In this document: in pieces, positions 7,911 through 15,340 of the stretch
Position numbering within the stretch: the stretch's first letter is position 1
Layout of the letters: the number at the start of each line of letters is the position of its first letter
From: Shimazuella kribbensis DSM 45090
Lineage (GTDB): Bacteria; Bacillota; Bacilli; Thermoactinomycetales; Thermoactinomycetaceae
Direction of reading: 5' to 3'
Length of the DNA stretch: 64,000 bases
NCBI RefSeq assembly: GCF_000428065.1
Contig: NZ_ATZF01000002.1
Span: 1 to 64,000 of the forward strand
The notes under the pieces: generated by a model
The model's input: the letters and a program-made list of their open reading frames with translations, nothing else
Told to the model about the DNA's origin: nothing
Databases searched by the model: none
Made by a program: the position numbers and the translations under genes

Positions 7911-8873
7911 CTAAGTTATTTCCAGTATACCTCCATCCATTTTTTTCACTTCGGGAAGTGCTGCTAAATCCTCTACTAGCCGAAATAAAGCATCATCTTT
8001 TTGTTTTGCTTCAATCATAATATCCAATTGTTTTGTATATTGCTTTGCTACATGCAAAAAAGGAACAATATCATCCAAAGCAACATAATCAGCATGACTA
8101 CGAATATCAGATTCACTTTTCGGGCTGGATACATGTATTTTGGGAGGAAAAACTTCTTTGGTCCAAGATTCTACAATGATCGGAAATAAGTCTTCAATGG
8201 CCTCTCCATTATTATTACAGCGATGATGGTGCAGATCGAAAACCATAGGAACTCCTACAGATTTAGCAATATCTAATGTTTCTTGTGCTGTAAATGTTTT
8301 ATCATCATTTTCTAAACAAATATATGCTTGGATTCTTGGATCTAACCTCAAAAAGCGTTCAACGAATCTCTCTCCTGCTGCTTTTTTATCGTTGTATACT
8401 CCACCGATATGAATATTACATTTGTAAGCTTGATTTAACCCCATTGACTGCAACATTCGAACATGACGAATTAAGTCTTTTACAGAAGAACGAAGTACAT
8501 CTTTTCGAGGCGTATTGAGGACCGTAAAATGATCTGGATGAAAACCAACACGCATCTTATTATCCAATACTACTTTCCCAATATCCGCAAAATCCTCTTT
8601 TAAAGCACGAATAAAGTCTTTATCACCCAACACTTCATGTCCAAGTAACGGGATAAGACGAGAAGAAAACCGATAAAATAATATTCCATTGTGAGCAGCA
8701 TGATATAAAATCCGCTTGGTATGGGCAATATTTTCTTTTGCTATTCGTAATACTCTTCTAAGTGCTAATCGTTTATCAGGTATAGATTGAAATGCTTTGA
8801 CTGTCATTGTTTTGGATGGAGATGAATTGTATACATGGGTACTCATCGCAACAAATCCAAATCGTATGATCAT
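7911..8873 (-). CDS. uvsE: UV damage endonuclease UvsE/UVDE
   Basis: A 320-residue TIM-barrel endonuclease that nicks DNA 5' of UV photoproducts and some abasic sites, an alternative to nucleotide excision repair. Family landmarks include RFGFVAMS at the start, GFHPDHFTVLNTP, NIHIGG, LENDD, MVFDLHHHRCN and KIHVSSPK; the His, Glu and Asp residues in these bind the metal cluster. The ATG at 8873 has GGTGAT five bases upstream. It lies upstream of trxB on the same strand with an 84-base gap and divergent from the hydrolase gene at 8983. Confidence 0.92.
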   Translation of the reverse strand: MIIRFGFVAMSTHVYNSSPSKTMTVKAFQSIPDKRLALRRVLRIAKENIAHTKRILYHAAHNGILFYRFSSRLIPLLGHEVLGDKDFIRALKEDFADIGKVVLDNKMRVGFHPDHFTVLNTPRKDVLRSSVKDLIRHVRMLQSMGLNQAYKCNIHIGGVYNDKKAAGERFVERFLRLDPRIQAYICLENDDKTFTAQETLDIAKSVGVPMVFDLHHHRCNNNGEAIEDLFPIIVESWTKEVFPPKIHVSSPKSESDIRSHADYVALDDIVPFLHVAKQYTKQLDIMIEAKQKDDALFRLVEDLAALPEVKKMDGGILEIT

Positions 8874-8982
8874 TTTTATCACCATCATTAGTATGCACGG
8901 TGCTTCTCAAAAAACTCAAACATACTTCTGTCTATTTTGAACCAAAATAAAGAAATGCTATTAAATAAATCAGGTGATGAAA

Positions 8983-9762
8983 ATGCCTTATATCGATATA
9001 AATAATGTCACTCTTTACTATCAGGTCGTCGGAGAAGGAAGCCCCATTTTATTTTTGCATCCACCCCTTCTGTCCAGTGCTAACTTTTACTATCAACGAA
9101 AAGAATTAGCAAAACAATATCAAGTCATTACAATGGATTTTCGGGGTCATGGTAAAAGTTCTTCAGGTAAAGAAACCTTCACATACCCTCTCATCATGAA
9201 AGATGTAATGGCTTTATTGGATCACTTACAACTTACAAAAGTGTACATCGCAGGCTATTCCACTGGGGGAACCATTGCATTGGCATTATTAAAAAACTAC
9301 CCTGATCGATTTTATGCAGGAATACAAATAAGCCCGATGGTTGCACCGACAAGTATTTATTTAAAATCACTCATATGGCTAGCTTCTGCCTTGTCTAATC
9401 AGACTACAATTTCGATACTTGCTACTGCTATTTGCACGAGTAACTCGGATTGCAAAGAAACATATGAACGATTGTTTCAAGAGGCGATGAAGGGCGACCC
9501 AAAACGAATAAAAGAATACTATCAATATAGTTTAACTTTCGATTACACCACTAGCCTCTCTGTTATCCAACAACCAAATCTAATTCTTTTCGGAGAAGAT
9601 GATACTGATTTTCAGAAAGATAAGCGAATCCTTCAAGAAAAACTACCTAATCGCATGATAAAAACAATAAAAAAAGTATCGCACCAACTTCCCACTCTAG
9701 CAGCAAAATCGCTTCATTCCTGCATTGCCGATTTTATCCAATATAGGCATAATGAGAGTTAG
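8983..9762 (+). CDS. Alpha/beta hydrolase
   Basis: A 259-residue alpha/beta-hydrolase fold protein. An oxyanion segment FLHPPLLSS is followed by DFRGHGKSS, the nucleophile elbow GYSTGG (Ser), the acid near FGEDDTDF and the His in VSHQLPTL, so the triad appears complete. The fold is shared by esterases, lactonases and C-C hydrolases, so the substrate is unknown. The ATG at 8983 is chosen because AGGTGATG lies five bases before it. A CDGSH protein follows 20 bases downstream, probably in the same transcript. Confidence 0.85.
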   Translation: MPYIDINNVTLYYQVVGEGSPILFLHPPLLSSANFYYQRKELAKQYQVITMDFRGHGKSSSGKETFTYPLIMKDVMALLDHLQLTKVYIAGYSTGGTIALALLKNYPDRFYAGIQISPMVAPTSIYLKSLIWLASALSNQTTISILATAICTSNSDCKETYERLFQEAMKGDPKRIKEYYQYSLTFDYTTSLSVIQQPNLILFGEDDTDFQKDKRILQEKLPNRMIKTIKKVSHQLPTLAAKSLHSCIADFIQYRHNES

Positions 9763-9782
9763 GTATTAAAGGAGGTAGCACA

Positions 9783-9980
9783 ATGAGTAAAGCTAAAATA
9801 ACAGTAAGGGATAATGGGTCCTTGTTCATTCAAGGGGATTTTGAATTGGTAGATGCAGAAGGAAATGTATTTGAAACGAAACCAGCAATTTCGTTATGTA
9901 GATGTGGTCTATCGAATAACAAACCATTTTGCGATGGTAGTCACAAAGGTAAATTTGAAAGCGTCACCAGAGCAAAGTAG
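9783..9980 (+). CDS. CDGSH iron-sulfur domain protein
   Basis: A 65-residue protein whose C-terminal half is a CDGSH 2Fe-2S site: CRCGLSNNKPFCDGSH, giving the three Cys and one His ligands. Bacterial members are small electron-transfer or iron-sulfur carrier proteins of unclear role. AAAGGAGG precedes the ATG. The terminator behind it has been split by an insertion sequence. Confidence 0.92.
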   Translation: MSKAKITVRDNGSLFIQGDFELVDAEGNVFETKPAISLCRCGLSNNKPFCDGSHKGKFESVTRAK

Positions 9981-10087
9981 TTATAAAAAAACACCTTTAG
10001 TTTGGTACTATCCCCTCTAAGTAGACAGTGTAAAAAAGCCCACGCCGTTAGGCGTGGGTGTTACACTCTACTTGGAAGGGATTTTCT

Positions 10088-10417
10088 ATGGCGACAAAAG
10101 GTCAAAAGTTTCAACGTTATTCGGAAGAGTTAAAGAAAAAAGCAGTACAAATGCATGAAGAACAAGGGAAAAGCTATCGAGTAATTGCAGAGGAATTAGA
10201 GATACGAAACGTTTCCCAAGTGAAGGCTTGGGTGAAAAAGTACCGAAATCAAGAATCTTTAGAAGACAAAAGAGGTAGCAGTGACAGTCCATTCATAGGC
10301 CGACCACGTACAACCTTTCAAAGTGTAGAGGAAGAAAGAGATTACTTGAAAGCGCAGGTTGAATACTTAAAAAAGCGTTATCCCAACCTACACAAGGAGC
10401 GTGGATCCCGAAAATAA
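10088..10417 (+). CDS. IS3-type transposase OrfA (helix-turn-helix)
   Basis: A 109-residue protein with an N-terminal helix-turn-helix (YSEELKKKAVQMHEEQGKSY ... VSQVKAWVKKY) and a C-terminal leucine-rich helix (EERDYLKAQVEYLKKRY). It recognises the IS ends and can act alone as a regulator. AAGGGA precedes ATG 10088. Near its end lies A AAA AAG (10369-10375), where ribosomes can slip -1 to make the OrfAB transposase. Confidence 0.9.
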   Translation: MATKGQKFQRYSEELKKKAVQMHEEQGKSYRVIAEELEIRNVSQVKAWVKKYRNQESLEDKRGSSDSPFIGRPRTTFQSVEEERDYLKAQVEYLKKRYPNLHKERGSRK

Positions 10418-11268
10418 ATCGTTTCGCAATCATCCAAAAGTTAAAAGCAACTTATCCGCTCACTTGGCTTGTAGCTATAGCGAAAGTGTCTCGATCAGGT
10501 TATTACAAGTGGGAGAGCACCCAAGAGGAAAGGAAAACAGCTCGACAAAAAGATCAATTCGTAAAGGAAAAGATAATGGAAATTCATTGTCTTCGCCCTT
10601 TTTTCGGTTACCCACGTATGACCGTTGCCTTACGAAAGGCGGGTTTTTGGGTGAATCATAAGCGGGTATATCGCTTGATGAAAGAGTTACATATCCGTTC
10701 CGTTATTCGGAAAAAGCGTCGTTATTTTGGAAAAACAGCGTCGGTCATTCACCCAAATCGGTTGAATAGGCAGTTTCAAACCGAGCATCCAAATCGTTTC
10801 TATGTCACAGATATTACTTATTTACCTATAAATAACCGCTTCTATTATTTATCTGCTGTTCAAGATCTGTTCAACAACCAAATCGTAGCTTGGAAAGTAT
10901 CTGCCCGTAATGACTTAAAACTGGTGATGGATACAGTAGAAGAACTACAACGAAAAAGAGACATGCAAGGAACCCTTCTCCACTTGGATCAAGGCTTCCA
11001 ATACACATCTCGGCAGTACAACCAGCGACTCAAAAAACTGGGTGTCACAGGCAGCCACTCTCGCAAAGGAAACTGCTTGGACAATGCATGCATCGAATCT
11101 TTCTTCTCTCATCTGAAGACAGAAACGTTGTACTTTTCCCAGTGTAAAACAGAACAAGAACTTCATCAAGCAGTACAAGACTACATTGGCTTCTATAACC
11201 ATGAACGTTTCCAGAAAAGATTAAACCAATGTTCTCCGGTATTCTACCGGAGAACATTGGTCGCGTAG
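10375..11268 (+). CDS. IS3-type transposase OrfB (DDE integrase part)
   Basis: The -1 frame is open from the slippery site and reads ALSQPTQGAWIPKINRFAII into a standard OrfB. It has the HTH_21-like segment (VSRSGYYKW), YVTDITYLP with the first catalytic Asp, HLDQGFQYTS with the second, and NACIESFFSHLK with the Glu. A free-standing product could start at GTG 10486, but most transposase should be the OrfA-OrfB fusion. The last codons form part of a 16-bp perfect palindrome. Confidence 0.92.
   Translation, partial: ALSQPTQGAWIPKINRFAIIQKLKATYPLTWLVAIAKVSRSGYYKWESTQEERKTARQKDQFVKEKIMEIHCLRPFFGYPRMTVALRKAGFWVNHKRVYRLMKELHIRSVIRKKRRYFGKTASVIHPNRLNRQFQTEHPNRFYVTDITYLPINNRFYYLSAVQDLFNNQIVAWKVSARNDLKLVMDTVEELQRKRDMQGTLLHLDQGFQYTSRQYNQRLKKLGVTGSHSRKGNCLDNACIESFFSHLKTETLYFSQCKTEQELHQAVQDYIGFYNHERFQKRLNQCSPVFYRRTLVA
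11226..11260 (+). repeat. Long perfect palindrome at the end of orfB
   Basis: CCAATGTTCTCCGGTA, loop TTC, then the exact reverse complement: a 16-bp stem coding for the last residues of the transposase. It could stop transcription entering the IS from the right or protect the mRNA end. Confidence 0.85.
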
Positions 11269-11329
11269 GTTTTTTTCTCACTGTCTACTTGACAGGGGTA
11301 AGTTCACATTAAAGGTGTTTTTGTTTTAT

Positions 11330-11737
11330 TTATGATTCCCTGCGCATCAATCGGGTTGTAGACAGTACGGAAAAACCTAATTTCTCATAAAAAGGAATTT
11401 TATCTTCTTTGCAATATAACTCTACACGCTCGATATGCGCAGTTTCTTTTAAAATATCATTCATTAATTGCTTTCCTACTCCCAATCCACGCAACTGCTC
11501 ATCTACAATTACATCGAAGATCATAGCACGATAGACATGGTCGGTCAGTACTCTTGCAAACGCCACTAATTTATCTGCATAACGATCCCAATATGCAAAG
11601 AGCATGTCACTAGAAGATAGCATGGTTCTTATATCTGCTAGAGTACGTTCACTTGTCCACCATTGATGAGAATACAAATCATGTAATTGCAAAATTTGGT
11701 GTTCTTCTAACTGACGAATTAATTCAAAACCGGGCAT
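11330..11737 (-). CDS. GNAT-family N-acetyltransferase
   Basis: A 135-residue GNAT protein. The acetyl-CoA loop is DEQLRGLGVGKQLM, preceded by the typical strand AMIFDVIV and followed by RVELYCKEDKIPFYEKLGF. The substrate cannot be predicted. The ATG at 11737 has AAAGGAGG eight bases upstream; the frame is open further but without an SD. It lies next to the right flank of the IS and shares the split terminator with the CDGSH gene. Confidence 0.88.
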   Translation of the reverse strand: MPGFELIRQLEEHQILQLHDLYSHQWWTSERTLADIRTMLSSSDMLFAYWDRYADKLVAFARVLTDHVYRAMIFDVIVDEQLRGLGVGKQLMNDILKETAHIERVELYCKEDKIPFYEKLGFSVLSTTRLMRRES

Positions 11738-11849
11738 GTCTAGCCTCCTTTGATCATAATAATGTCTAGTGTAGACGATAGTTATGCGATTCGAAAACAC
11801 CACAAAATCTACCATCTTGTTAAAGGCTTATAATCAGAGGAGAACAAAA

Positions 11850-12182
11850 ATGACACATCTCAAAATGTCATTAATTGGGACATTTCTTTTTATTAATGTT
11901 GTATTGCTTGTTTTCTTATGGGAAAGAAATGCAGTAAAAATACAAAATGATGTGCCTTCCATAGCAGATATGAAAACTTCTACTCATCAAAGTGAGATTA
12001 TCACTCAAAAAGTTGGTTCCAAAAAACTTGGAGACTACATTGTAGAAGACTTTGAAGCAATTGAAGTTTGGTATGATCAAAATGGGAAAATCATCAGAAA
12101 AGAACCCACTGGAGAACATACTTATTTGAGATATTGGAATTCAAAAAAAGAAAAAATCATTACAGATGATCATGCAAATTAA
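11850..12182 (+). CDS. Hypothetical membrane-anchored protein
   Basis: A 110-residue protein with one N-terminal membrane segment (about residues 7-25, LIGTFLFINVVLLVFLW) and an otherwise polar, charged domain that should face outside. No family is recognised. AGAGGAG lies six bases before the ATG. It is divergent from the acetyltransferase gene and ends just before a weak hairpin. Confidence 0.7.
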   Translation: MTHLKMSLIGTFLFINVVLLVFLWERNAVKIQNDVPSIADMKTSTHQSEIITQKVGSKKLGDYIVEDFEAIEVWYDQNGKIIRKEPTGEHTYLRYWNSKKEKIITDDHAN

Positions 12183-12190
12183 AGGGCCGC

Positions 12191-12217
12191 CCTATCCAAA
12201 GGATTGGTCTTTTTTTA
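12191..12217 (+). terminator. Weak terminator
   Basis: CCTATCC, loop AAA and GGATTGG pair with one mismatch and are followed by a run of T residues, directly after the stop of the membrane-anchored protein. Confidence 0.6.
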
Positions 12218-12311
12218 TTTATAATCCGAAAAAATAAACACAAAATTTCCGTTGAAAAATCAAAATTAACAGATTTATAAATAAGTAAAAATTGTAAATA
12301 TAAATTTTATT

Positions 12312-12340
12312 TTGATTTTTGTTAAAAATTCTATTATAAT
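12312..12340 (+). promoter_or_regulatory. Strong sigma-A promoter of the GC-rich orphan gene
   Basis: TTGATT (12312-12317), a 17-bp spacer and TATAAT (12335-12340) in very AT-rich DNA, ending about 60 bases before the start codon. The leader contains CACCC and GGGTG that could pair. Confidence 0.75.
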
Positions 12341-12403
12341 AATTATGGCATTTCGAACTCACCCTTTGACAGCAGGGGTGATAAACCTCATCGGAGGCAC
12401 ATC

Positions 12404-12931
12404 GTGACTACTCAGAACGACGACACCATCTCCTCACTGGCCCCTGCACAGCAGAAGGAGTCGGTCGAGAACGTAAGGGAATCGACCAAGAACGCGCAAG
12501 AAATCATCCGGGCATCCGACACGAAGGCCAACTTCTTGGGAACCGGAGGCGGTACCCTCGCCATCGCTGCAGCGACGCTGGTCGGCAGTTCTCCCGACAT
12601 CCTCTCGGACCTGCTGAAGGGCATGCTGCTCGTGTCCTCCCTGTTCTTGATGGCGGCAGTCGTCGCCACCCAGATCGCGGTCTATCCGCGAACGAAGGGA
12701 ATGAACAACACGATCACCAAGGAGGAACTCAACAAGCAGATGCTCGCGAAGAACTCGCCGACGTTCTTCGAGGACAAGTACAACCGTCTGCTGGATGAGT
12801 GCCTCTATCTCCAGACGCACATCATCCCTACCAAGAACAAGTGGATCAAGATCAGCATCCTGGTCGGCTGGATCGGAGTGTCCGTACTGGCAGTGACCAT
12901 CTTGAGCTGGTGGATCACACTGCTCGTGTGA
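12404..12931 (+). CDS. Pycsar-type membrane effector-like protein (DUF5706-like), orphan
   Basis: This 175-residue protein has the layout of the Pycsar TM effectors: a helix with SDTKANFLGTG leading into membrane segment 1 (about 45-62), segment 2 (about 68-90, LLKGMLLVSSLFLMAAVV) ending in VYPR, a cytosolic helix FFEDKYNRLLDECLYLQTH, a NKW basic turn and segment 3 (about 148-172). In Pycsar systems a phage-sensing cyclase makes cCMP or cUMP and the effector then damages the membrane. No cyclase is encoded beside it. The gene is clearly GC-richer than its neighbours and uses C/G-ending codons, with its own promoter and terminator, which suggests transfer, perhaps from an actinomycete. GTG start, with CGGAGG seven bases upstream. 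The family call is from pattern memory only. Confidence 0.6.
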   Translation: MTTQNDDTISSLAPAQQKESVENVRESTKNAQEIIRASDTKANFLGTGGGTLAIAAATLVGSSPDILSDLLKGMLLVSSLFLMAAVVATQIAVYPRTKGMNNTITKEELNKQMLAKNSPTFFEDKYNRLLDECLYLQTHIIPTKNKWIKISILVGWIGVSVLAVTILSWWITLLV

Positions 12932-12963
12932 GCCTTCGCTCACCTTGAAGCTGTCAGAGGGCC

Positions 12964-13002
12964 GTCGCGTATCGATCTAATCGGTACGCGACGCCTGCTT
13001 TT
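12964..13002 (+). terminator. Terminator of the GC-rich orphan gene
   Basis: GTCGCGTA and TACGCGAC frame a hairpin (12964-12992) followed by GCCTGCTTTTC. It ends a few bases before the stop codon of the convergent Ku gene. It resembles the terminators at 54969 and 55073. Confidence 0.85.
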
Positions 13003-13006
13003 CAGT

Positions 13007-13807
13007 CTATGAACTTACTCTTTGATCTTCAGCAGGTTTCTGTTTCGCTGCATCTAAACTCGCTTTTAGTGCCTCCATCAAATCGACTACTTTTTCATTA
13101 CGCACTTCTTTCACTTCTACAATTTCTTCTCCTAGAATTTTTTTCTCAATCACTTCTTCCAAAGCAATACGATACTCGTCTTGGTACTTACTTGGGTCAA
13201 ATGAAGTCGTTAACTGTTCAATCAACTGATTGGCCATTAATACTTCTTTTTCATTGAGTTGTAAATCTTGTGGTACATCTGGTACTAATCCAACTTCTCT
13301 TACTTCATCTGGATAAAAAATCGTCTCCATCACCAAACAATCTTGATATACACGAACGACTGCTAATGTTTGTTTGGATCGCATCGTAATTTGGGCAATC
13401 GCTATTTTTTGAGAATCTTGTAGCGCTTTTCTTAAAAGTGCATATGCTTTACTTTTTACATCTTGCGCACCAAGATAGTACGTTTTTTGAAAATAGATAG
13501 GATCAATATCTTTTAGATCGACAAAATCCAGAATCTCGATCGTTTTTCCTTGATCGGGTAGAAGCTTTTCCAGTTCCTCCTTTTCCATTACAACAAAACG
13601 ATCTTCTTGGTACTCATAGCCTTTGACTACTTCGGACCAAGAAACTTCTTTCTTGCAATGAGCACAAGTACGTTCCATTTTAATCGGTGTTTGACATTCT
13701 TTATGTAAAGATCGAAAACGAACAGGCTTCTCTTCCGTAGCGGCATACATTTTTATCGGAATATTAACAAGTCCAAAACTTATGGAACCTTTCCACATGG
13801 TATGCAT
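13007..13807 (-). CDS. ku: DNA end-binding protein Ku
   Basis: A 266-residue bacterial Ku homodimer subunit that binds double-strand ends and recruits the ligase LigD for non-homologous end joining. The N-terminus MHTMWKGSISFGLVNIPIKM is characteristic, as are KGYEYQEDRFVVM and the C-terminal Lys-rich helix. A CxxC pair (RTCAHCKKE) at about 47-50 is also typical. No ligD is in the window. It follows the TPR gene by 15 bases in an operon. The convergent foreign gene ends only a few bases away. Confidence 0.95.
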   Translation of the reverse strand: MHTMWKGSISFGLVNIPIKMYAATEEKPVRFRSLHKECQTPIKMERTCAHCKKEVSWSEVVKGYEYQEDRFVVMEKEELEKLLPDQGKTIEILDFVDLKDIDPIYFQKTYYLGAQDVKSKAYALLRKALQDSQKIAIAQITMRSKQTLAVVRVYQDCLVMETIFYPDEVREVGLVPDVPQDLQLNEKEVLMANQLIEQLTTSFDPSKYQDEYRIALEEVIEKKILGEEIVEVKEVRNEKVVDLMEALKASLDAAKQKPAEDQRVSS

Positions 13808-13822
13808 CTTATCACCTCTACC

Positions 13823-15199
13823 TTATGTCAAATTAAGTTGTCCCCAGCATTCCAATGTTTGTTCGGGTCTCCCTTCCAATAAATGACACACACCTTCATA
13901 AAAAAGTGGCTCTTGCCATTTTGTCGCCCTTTTTCTAGCCAATTGAAAATGATTCATCGCTTCTGGAATTCGACCAATCTCCAACATAGTTCTGCCTTGA
14001 TGATAGTAACCCATTGCTTGTACCATTGGTTTCTCTTGGTTTATTAATGTTTGAGCTAACTGATCTACTTCTTCAAATTTTCCTGATCTCGTAGAGATAC
14101 GCATTTTCATCGCTTGCCAAATCGGTTCGCTTTTCACCTCATCAGACAACATCTCATATGCTTTTTCCGCTCGTTTTGTATCTCCTTCTGCGAGTTGAAT
14201 CCACATAAAGGTAAAGAGCAAATCAGGATCATTCGGGAAAATAGTAAGTCCTTTTTTCACCCATAGTTCTGCTTCTGTTTTGTTTTTAAGTGTCCAATGG
14301 TTCCAACTTAAACCATGATAGGCAGCTTTTCTGTGTTCTGGATGGGACAGTAATTTTCGATACCAGATAATGGCTTGATCAGGTTGTTCCATCTCTTCAT
14401 AATCATGAGCTAGCGATAGCATTACTTGTGGATGATTTGTTTTTTCTAGTGACGCCAATCTCCAATACGTTACACTATTCCACTCTCCATGCTGTCGGTA
14501 ACAGCTGGATAAGTAGTACATTGCTTCCCAATCATGCTCATTAAGAGCAAGTGCATGGTAAAACACAGGTATCGCCTCATGGTATTGCTTTAATCGGTAA
14601 TAAGCAGCTCCAAGATTAAACCAAGTATCCGCATTTTCCTTATCCTGTCCTATTGCTTGCTGGAATGATCGAATTGCAGCCGTTTCATTTCTTTGCTTCA
14701 CACGTATACATCCAATCATATGATGAGCAAACGCTAAAAACGGAGATTGTGTAGCTGTAACGGATACTAGATGAAAATGCTGATAAGCAGCATCCCAATC
14801 TTTTGAATGAAATTGACTTAATCCTAAATACAAACGTCCTAATAAAAAATCTGGTTCTTCTTCTACTACATCAGAAAAAAAACTCTCTGCTTCTTGAAAC
14901 ATTGTTAAACCATAATAACCTTGCCCTTGGCGAAATTGTCGAACAACAGACTCATGAAGCCAAAACTCGTCTTCTATCTCCATTTCATCTTCTGAAGACA
15001 ACTCTGGATGGTCTGCTGAAATGGATGCCATTTTGTCTTCTACTTTTGCCCAAGCCTCTAACAATAGATGGGAAGCTTGTTTTAGCTCCGAAAAACGCTT
15101 ACGCCATTTGAACTTTTCATCAGTTGAAGAATGAGGATAGTTTTCTTTTAATTCATTTATTTGTTCTTCCATATCTTGCAACCAAACCTCATGAAACAT
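13823..15199 (-). CDS. Tetratricopeptide repeat protein
   Basis: A 458-residue helical protein. An acidic N-terminal region (about 1-80) is followed by at least eight TPR-like units; the clearest are DTWFNLGAAYYRLKQYHEAI and the AMYYLSSCYRQ and LSLAHDYEEMEQPDQAI units. Such proteins act as scaffolds, so no enzymatic role is implied. GGGAGG precedes the ATG. It is transcribed with ku, divergent from the WYL regulator. It is comparable in size to B. subtilis YpiA, but it is not at that gene's usual place. Confidence 0.85.
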   Translation of the reverse strand: MFHEVWLQDMEEQINELKENYPHSSTDEKFKWRKRFSELKQASHLLLEAWAKVEDKMASISADHPELSSEDEMEIEDEFWLHESVVRQFRQGQGYYGLTMFQEAESFFSDVVEEEPDFLLGRLYLGLSQFHSKDWDAAYQHFHLVSVTATQSPFLAFAHHMIGCIRVKQRNETAAIRSFQQAIGQDKENADTWFNLGAAYYRLKQYHEAIPVFYHALALNEHDWEAMYYLSSCYRQHGEWNSVTYWRLASLEKTNHPQVMLSLAHDYEEMEQPDQAIIWYRKLLSHPEHRKAAYHGLSWNHWTLKNKTEAELWVKKGLTIFPNDPDLLFTFMWIQLAEGDTKRAEKAYEMLSDEVKSEPIWQAMKMRISTRSGKFEEVDQLAQTLINQEKPMVQAMGYYHQGRTMLEIGRIPEAMNHFQLARKRATKWQEPLFYEGVCHLLEGRPEQTLECWGQLNLT

Positions 15200-15274
15200 C
15201 TTAAAACCTCCCGTTCAAAACTGGTTATAAAAAGTATCTCCTTTCCAAGAAATTGTATGCTTTTGTACAGTTTC

Positions 15275-15303
15275 TTGTGGGGAATATGAATGTTATGTAT
15301 ACT
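15275..15303 (+). promoter_or_regulatory. Promoter of the WYL regulator gene
   Basis: TTGTGG (15275-15280), 17 bp, TATACT (15298-15303), about 38 bases before the ATG. Confidence 0.6.
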
Positions 15304-15340
15304 TTACGAAGAAATATAACAAGAACGAGGGAATTGAAAA

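Larger units (their letters stand above)
10012..11298 (+). mobile_element. Insertion sequence, IS3 family (IS150-like)
   Basis: A complete element with imperfect terminal inverted repeats: CCCCTCTAAGTAGACAGTG at 10012-10030 and, on the other strand, CCCCTGTCAAGTAGACAGTG at 11279-11298. The exact boundary is uncertain by a few bases and no clear target duplication could be assigned. It holds two overlapping frames, orfA (helix-turn-helix) and orfB (DDE integrase), with a canonical -1 frameshift site. A hairpin CCCACGCC/GGCGTGGG lies just inside the left end (10039-10058). No frame disruption is seen, so it may be active. Confidence 0.92.
9989..11320. terminator. Bidirectional terminator split by the IS3 element
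   Basis: AAACACCTTTA (9989-9999) is the exact reverse complement of TAAAGGTGTTT (11310-11320), with A residues before and T residues after. If the IS is removed in mind, these arms form a normal hairpin between two convergent genes. The two halves now lie about 1.3 kb apart. Confidence 0.7.

Noticed and set aside
12434-12943. 169-codon frame antisense to the Pycsar-like gene
   Set aside because: It runs through GC-rich codons of the other strand, has Asp/Arg-rich nonsense composition and no SD. The plus-strand gene has promoter, SD and terminator.
11269-13823. Complete Pycsar operon around the orphan effector
   Set aside because: Neighbours are an acetyltransferase, a small anchored protein, Ku and a TPR protein; none has cyclase motifs.
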